A stretch of 45,744 nt of DNA, taken from the NCBI GenBank assembly GCA_024225395.1, contig JAAEMR010000141.1, positions 1 through 45,744 of the forward strand, in the 5' to 3' direction. The DNA comes from Gammaproteobacteria bacterium (GTDB lineage Bacteria; Pseudomonadota; Gammaproteobacteria; GCA-001735895). Shown here one piece after another: positions 41,337 through 45,744 of this stretch; positions within the stretch are counted from its first letter, which is position 1, and each line of letters starts with the position of its first letter. The notes beneath the pieces are model-generated. The model was not told where the DNA came from. It saw only the letters and a list, made by a program, of their open reading frames with translations, and did not search any database. Both the position numbers and the translations under genes were made by a program.

Positions 41337-41383
41337 GAGATGTCATCTAACATCTCCATGACATGAGAGTCACTTTCATGACA
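41337..41383. promoter_or_regulatory. Repeated ATGACA/TGTCAT motifs and 7-bp hairpin upstream of valS
   Basis: GAGATGT-CATCTA-ACATCTC (41337-41356) is a perfect 7+6+7 inverted repeat. CATGACA occurs twice as a direct repeat (41357-41363 and 41377-41383), 20 bases apart, which places both on the same face of the helix. TGTCAT also occurs at 41341-41346. The stretch lies between the divergent PDC gene and valS. It may be an operator; no regulator is assigned. Confidence 0.35.
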
Positions 41384-41456
41384 ATTAACTAGATTTTTTT
41401 ACTCTTCCTTTGTTCCACTGACATTAATTATTTTTTTATGATACCCATCTGCCATG

Positions 41457-41462
41457 TATAAT
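41457..41462 (+). promoter_or_regulatory. Candidate -10 element of valS
   Basis: A perfect TATAAT directly preceded by TG lies 34 bases before the valS ATG. No convincing -35 element is seen at the expected distance. No T-box leader, which would be unusual in this group, is present. Confidence 0.4.
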
Positions 41463-41496
41463 CGCTTTCTTTGATTTTTTAGACTGAATAAGCACC

Positions 41497-44319
41497 ATGG
41501 AAAAAACCTACGATCCTCACGCTATCGAGCAAAACTGGTATCAACAATGGGAGCAAAAGGGGTATTTCAGCCCGGCTTCCGGGGGTGGAAAAAGCTATTG
41601 CATCATGATCCCGCCACCGAATGTCACCGGTAGCCTGCACATGGGACATGGTTTTAATAATGCCATCATGGATACATTGATACGCTATCACCGCATGAGT
41701 GGAGATAAAACTTTATGGCAACCGGGCAGTGATCACGCCGGTATCGCGACCCAGATGGTGGTAGAACGACAGATGGAATCCGAGGGCTTATCTCGTCATG
41801 ACCTTGGACGGGAAAAACTGATCGATAGAATCTGGGAGTGGAAGGAAAAATCAGGCGGGCATATAACATCACAGTTACGCCGTCTGGGTTCTTCTCTGGA
41901 CTGGGAACATGAACGTTTTACCATGGATGACGGCCTGTCAGATGCAGTTCAGGAAGTTTTTGTACGTTTGTATGAAGAAGGCCTGATTTACCGCGGTAAA
42001 CGACTGGTTAACTGGGATACCCGGTTTCACACCGCCATTTCCGACCTGGAAGTGATCTCAGAAGAAGAAAATGGCAGCATGTGGCATCTTCGCTACCCAT
42101 TCAGTAATCAGGAAGGCCATCTGGTCATTGCCACAACGCGGCCCGAAACCATGCTGGGTGACTGTGCGATTGCGATCGCTCCGGGTGATGAACGTTATAT
42201 GCACCTGGTTGGACAAACCGTTGAATTGCCTTTAACCGGCCGCCATATCCCCATCATTATCGATGAACATGTCGATGCTGAATTTGGCACCGGTTGTGTA
42301 AAAATCACCCCGGCACATGATTTTAATGATTATGAAGTATGGACACGCCACAACAAGGAAACCCCCATACAGGATCAACCACACGGTGGGCTGGTTAACA
42401 TCTTTACTCAGGACGCCGCTATTCGAGACAATCTGGGCGAAGAAGGGCAACTGCTTCCAGCAAAATACATTGGACTGGATCGTTACGTTGCACGTAAGCA
42501 AATTGTAGCGGATCTTGAAGCACTCGATTTAATTGAAAAAATCGAGCCTCACAAACTGATGGTTCCTCGTGGTGATCGATCCGGCACAGTTATTGAACCC
42601 TACCTTACAGATCAGTGGTATGTAAAAGCGGCTCCATTGGCTAAACCTGCTATAGAAGCAGTTGAATCCGGCGCTATAAAGTTTGTTCCACAAAGTGCTG
42701 AAAATATCTATTACGAATGGATGAATAATATCCAGGACTGGTGTATCAGTCGTCAAATCTGGTGGGGACACCGCATCCCGGCCTGGTACGATGACGAAGA
42801 AAATCTATACGTCGGGCATAGCGAACAACAAATCAGGGAAAAGCATAATATTCCTGATACTGTAAGATTACGTCAGGATGAGGACGTACTGGATACCTGG
42901 TTTTCATCAGCACTGTGGCCCTTTTCAACTTTAGGCTGGCCAGAACAGACTCAACGCCTGGAAGATTTTTACCCGACCCAGGTTCTGGTCACCGGCTTCG
43001 ACATCATCTTTTTCTGGGTCGCCAGAATGATTATGTTTGGACTGAAATTTATGGATGGCCAGGTACCTTTCAAAGAAGTGTACGTACACGGTCTGGTTCG
43101 TGATTCACTCGGTCACAAGATGTCTAAATCAAAAGGTAATGTGCTTGACCCCATCGATCTGATTGATGGTATTGATCTTGAAGCACTGGTCACTAAGCGT
43201 ACCAGTGGCATGATGCAGCCAAAACTTGCCGCAAAAATTGAGAAGCAAACTCGCAAGGAGTTTCCTGATGGCATTCAAAGTTATGGCACCGATGCCTTAC
43301 GATTTACCTACACGGCACTCGCCTCTACCGGCCGTGACGTTAAATTCGATATGGGTCGTATCGAAGGTTACCGAAATTTCTGTAATAAAATATGGAATGC
43401 CACCCGCTATGTTTTACAAAATACCGAAGGTGAAGATACCGGTCTCGATAATGGAAACTTAACCATGTCGTTAGCAGATCGCTGGATTACCGCTCGATTG
43501 CAACAGGTATCAACCGAAGTTGCCCGCCACATTGAATCCTACCGTTTTGATTTAGCTTCAAAAGAAATTTATGAATTCATCTGGAACGATTACTGCGACT
43601 GGTACATCGAATTATCCAAGCCAGTTATTTATTCTGATGAATCCACTACAGATCAAAAACGTGCTGCCAGAAAAACGCTGGTCACCGTGCTCGAATCCAT
43701 GCTGCGTTTATTACACCCGATCATGCCTTATATCACTGAAGAGTTATGGCAAAAAGTAGCGCCCCTGGCAGGCGCTCAGGGTGAAACTATCATGTTGCAG
43801 GCTTATCCTGTTGCGAATGAATCACTCATCGATCAGGATGCCATTGATGAACTCAGCTGGGTTAAAACATTCATCATGGGCATACGTCAAATTCGTTCTG
43901 AAATGGATATCAAACCGGGCAAACCTTTACCGGTATTATTACAAAATGGTTCGGAGCAGGATAGTTTTAGACTCACTAACAATGAGAGTTTGCTCATCTC
44001 ATTGGCCAGACTAGAGTCTATCACCTGGCTTAAAAGTGATGATGCTGCACCGGAGTCGGCAACATCACTGGTTGGCGATATGAACCTGCTAATTCCCCTG
44101 GCCGGTCTTATCGATAAACAGGCAGAACTGGCTCGTCTGGAAAAGAACATGGATAAATTGCAAGCAGAAACAAGCCGCATCACGGGCAAACTGGGCAACG
44201 CAAATTTTGTCGAAAGAGCACCCGAAACCGTGGTAAATAAAGAACGTGAAAAACTGGCAGAAGCCGAATCAGCACTTAAGTCATTACAGGTTCAGGCTGA
44301 GAAAATCAGGGCTTTATAA
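41497..44319 (+). CDS. valS: Valine--tRNA ligase
   Basis: The 940-residue class I synthetase has the HIGH-type motif in [15 protein letters not shown] (about 47-61), the CP1 editing domain with [10 protein letters not shown], the KMSKS motif in [15 protein letters not shown] (about 541-545), an anticodon-binding domain ([15 protein letters not shown]) and the C-terminal coiled coil ([20 protein letters not shown]) typical of ValRS. It charges tRNA-Val with valine. An extra segment around 565-590 ([20 protein letters not shown]) follows KMSKS, as in many proteobacterial ValRS. The next gene begins one base after its stop. Confidence 0.97.
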   Translation: MEKTYDPHAIEQNWYQQWEQKGYFSPASGGGKSYCIMIPPPNVTGSLHMGHGFNNAIMDTLIRYHRMSGDKTLWQPGSDHAGIATQMVVERQMESEGLSRHDLGREKLIDRIWEWKEKSGGHITSQLRRLGSSLDWEHERFTMDDGLSDAVQEVFVRLYEEGLIYRGKRLVNWDTRFHTAISDLEVISEEENGSMWHLRYPFSNQEGHLVIATTRPETMLGDCAIAIAPGDERYMHLVGQTVELPLTGRHIPIIIDEHVDAEFGTGCVKITPAHDFNDYEVWTRHNKETPIQDQPHGGLVNIFTQDAAIRDNLGEEGQLLPAKYIGLDRYVARKQIVADLEALDLIEKIEPHKLMVPRGDRSGTVIEPYLTDQWYVKAAPLAKPAIEAVESGAIKFVPQSAENIYYEWMNNIQDWCISRQIWWGHRIPAWYDDEENLYVGHSEQQIREKHNIPDTVRLRQDEDVLDTWFSSALWPFSTLGWPEQTQRLEDFYPTQVLVTGFDIIFFWVARMIMFGLKFMDGQVPFKEVYVHGLVRDSLGHKMSKSKGNVLDPIDLIDGIDLEALVTKRTSGMMQPKLAAKIEKQTRKEFPDGIQSYGTDALRFTYTALASTGRDVKFDMGRIEGYRNFCNKIWNATRYVLQNTEGEDTGLDNGNLTMSLADRWITARLQQVSTEVARHIESYRFDLASKEIYEFIWNDYCDWYIELSKPVIYSDESTTDQKRAARKTLVTVLESMLRLLHPIMPYITEELWQKVAPLAGAQGETIMLQAYPVANESLIDQDAIDELSWVKTFIMGIRQIRSEMDIKPGKPLPVLLQNGSEQDSFRLTNNESLLISLARLESITWLKSDDAAPESATSLVGDMNLLIPLAGLIDKQAELARLEKNMDKLQAETSRITGKLGNANFVERAPETVVNKEREKLAEAESALKSLQVQAEKIRAL

Positions 44320-44320
44320 T

Positions 44321-44863
44321 ATGGATCGTCAACAACAGATCATTCAATCACATGCCGGCATCATCGTGCAGGTTGTGCAGTGTATTGGTAACCCTGAACT
44401 GCTACAACCCACCGAAGAAATTCTTCAGGTCAGTGAGAAAAATGGCTGGGACGACGTGGTAAAGGTTATTCGCAGAATCATTAAGGGCGAAAGAAGTGAA
44501 AGCCTGCTACAGGGGCTGGATGAAGAAGACAGCACCATCGTTGCTGCAATTTTGCAGGGTATACAAAACCCTGCAACTCTACCGGATCCTGATAAACAGG
44601 CCGATGCCAGCATGGCAGCCCCGGGTATAGCGCAGATGATTCACCAGGCAGCAACAGGAAGCCCTGAAGCACTTGAAATCATCAGCCAGATGGCTGAACA
44701 AATGACTCAGGCGGGTGGCGACATGAAAAACCTGGGCGGCATCATTCGCAAGATGATTAATGGCGAAAGAGAGCCCAAAGTACTCAGCCGAGGCATGGGA
44801 GCACAGGGGCGACAGCTGGTTGACTCCATCCTGGAAGAGCTGCATAAACTTTCAGGGCATTAA
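44321..44863 (+). CDS. Conserved-looking protein of unknown function with internal duplication
   Basis: The 180-residue protein is mainly helical. Two segments resemble each other: VIRRIIKGERSESLLQG plus LDEEDSTIVAAILQGIQN (about 47-81) and IIRKMINGEREPKVLSRG plus MGAQGRQLVDSILEELHK (about 142-177). They share the pattern [IV]IR[RK]xIxGER followed by a hydrophobic helix. A linker with a PDPDKQADASMAAPG stretch and a Met/Gln-rich helix lies between. I do not recognise a named family. The start at 44321 (ATG one base after the valS stop) is chosen; an in-frame start at 44246 would overlap valS. Confidence 0.72.
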   Translation: MDRQQQIIQSHAGIIVQVVQCIGNPELLQPTEEILQVSEKNGWDDVVKVIRRIIKGERSESLLQGLDEEDSTIVAAILQGIQNPATLPDPDKQADASMAAPGIAQMIHQAATGSPEALEIISQMAEQMTQAGGDMKNLGGIIRKMINGEREPKVLSRGMGAQGRQLVDSILEELHKLSGH

Positions 44864-44870
44864 TACCATT

Positions 44871-45006
44871 TCACCACCAAGGCACGATGGTTTTCCTGTT
44901 TAAGCTCAGCCATTAAAAAAGCTGCTATAAGTTAATTAAAACCTGGAATTTGGAGGAACAAAATAATTATTAAACATCTTCGTGTTCTTCATGCCCTGGT
45001 GGTGAA
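44871..45006. repeat. Interspersed repeat, type 1, copy F
   Basis: The left end TCACCACCAAGGCACGATGG (44871-44890) is mirrored by the right end CATCTTCGTGTTCTTCATGC plus CCTGGTGGTGAA (44975-45006). It fills the spacer between the valS-linked gene and srkA and ends 21 bases before the srkA start. Confidence 0.65.
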
Positions 45007-45027
45007 TAAATTTTCTACTAAGACATC

Positions 45028-45744
45028 ATGAGCGATATAAATAATTCTCACCCCTTTGAAACACTGACACCGGATTTCATCATGGATGCTATCGAGTCTC
45101 AGGGTTATCTGTGTGATGGGCGAAATTTGGCTCTCAACAGTTATGAAAACCGTGTTTATCAAATAGGTATAGAAGATGGTACTCCGATCATCGCGAAATT
45201 TTATCGCCCTGAGCGCTGGACCAAAAAACAAATTCTGGAAGAGCATGCCTTCAGTTATGAACTAGCAGTACAGGAACTTCCCGTCGTCACTCCGTTAAAA
45301 AATAAAGCGGGCGAAAGTTTATTTGAATACAAAAATTTCAGCATTTCTCTTTTTGAACGCAAAGGAGGACATGCACCGGAACTTGACCATAAAGACAATT
45401 TATTAATACTAGGTCGTTTGCTGGCCAGGATGCACTTAATCGGCTCAACAAAACCTTTTCAGTATCGTCCATCTATCAATATCGAAAATTATGGTTATGA
45501 AAGCGCTAAATTTATTAGTGAAAACTGTATTCCATCTGAGTTAAAACTTGCTTATGACAGCCTGACAAAAGATGTGCTTAACGCAATGGAGCAGTCCATA
45601 TCCTTAGCAGGGTCTGTACACAATATAAGAGTCCACGGGGATTGTCATGCCGGTAATATGTTATGGCGTGACGATAACCCTAATTTTGTAGATTTTGATG
45701 ACTCCCGTATGGCTCCAGCCGTGCAGGATATCTGGATGTTACTA
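45028..45744 (+). CDS. srkA: Stress response kinase A (5' part)
   Basis: The reading frame starts at ATG 45028 and continues past the right edge, giving the first 239 residues of an SrkA/YihE-type protein kinase. Visible: FETLTPDFIMDAIESQGYLC, LNSYENRVYQIGIEDG, catalytic lysine in IIAKFYRPERW, catalytic loop VHGDCHAGNMLW and metal-binding DFDDSRMAPAVQDIW. The enzyme is a Ser/Thr kinase of the aminoglycoside-phosphotransferase fold that in E. coli counters MazEF-linked death under stress. The C-terminal third is outside the window. Confidence 0.9.
   Translation, partial: MSDINNSHPFETLTPDFIMDAIESQGYLCDGRNLALNSYENRVYQIGIEDGTPIIAKFYRPERWTKKQILEEHAFSYELAVQELPVVTPLKNKAGESLFEYKNFSISLFERKGGHAPELDHKDNLLILGRLLARMHLIGSTKPFQYRPSINIENYGYESAKFISENCIPSELKLAYDSLTKDVLNAMEQSISLAGSVHNIRVHGDCHAGNMLWRDDNPNFVDFDDSRMAPAVQDIWMLL

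Noticed and set aside
44246-44320. Upstream start for the gene after valS
   Set aside because: It lies within the valS coiled coil, and the ATG immediately after the valS stop fits the expected operon layout.

Overview
The window is a stretch of gammaproteobacterial chromosome. The best evidence is conserved core gene order and lineage-typical genes: lptG-lptF divergent from pepA-holC-valS, the EF-P beta-lysylation set (epmA, efp, epmB), parC/parE, prmB, psd, xerD, and a FimX-like protein. Codon use looks uniform and moderately AT-leaning. There is no tRNA, rRNA, CRISPR array, prophage or complete insertion sequence. I cannot name the genus from sequence alone.

Layout. 1-327: 3' end of a retropepsin-like aspartic protease gene. 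440-4527: metal-handling region with a complete bufferin locus (bufA2, bufB, bufC, a copper-binding RiPP system), then a HupE/UreJ-type membrane protein and a divergent DUF4198 protein. 4774-7980 (minus): DUF2007 zinc-ribbon protein, cupin, DjlA-type co-chaperone, SAM methyltransferase and prmB in tight series. 8061-10020 (plus): SCO and PCu(A)C copper chaperones, then psd. 10196-13845: TSUP permease, epmA, efp, epmB. 13869-15962: FimX-like degenerate c-di-GMP protein. 15973-22436: cation transport block (Kef-type antiporter, P-type ATPase, PsiE-like protein, NhaA). 22461-24379: SRPBCC protein, a decayed DMT transporter, a DNA glycosylase. 24399-30957: parC, an alpha/beta hydrolase, a degenerate HD-GYP protein, parE. 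31088-34397: thioredoxin-TPR chaperone, xerD, a histone H1-like protein with an AT-hook and a 15-bp tandem repeat, and an RDD protein. 34832-39536: lptG-lptF divergent from pepA, holC and an acidic small protein. 39620-41299 (minus): DUF4442 thioesterase-like protein and an orphan PDC sensor. 41497-end: valS, an unknown protein with an internal duplication, and the start of srkA.

The most notable points are these. (1) In the bufferin locus the precursor gene is separated from its maturation genes by an intrinsic terminator and a second promoter. (2) Intergenic spacers carry several copies of a repeat with inverted CACGAAGAGCACGAAG-like ends, plus one element of a second type. (3) Two c-di-GMP-type proteins lack catalytic residues. 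(4) The histone-like gene contains ten consecutive 15-bp units. (5) Two small uncharacterised proteins flank valS. Copper handling is a recurring theme on the left side (bufferin, SCO, PCuAC), which fits an organism with a CuA-type terminal oxidase and exposure to copper; that is inference.
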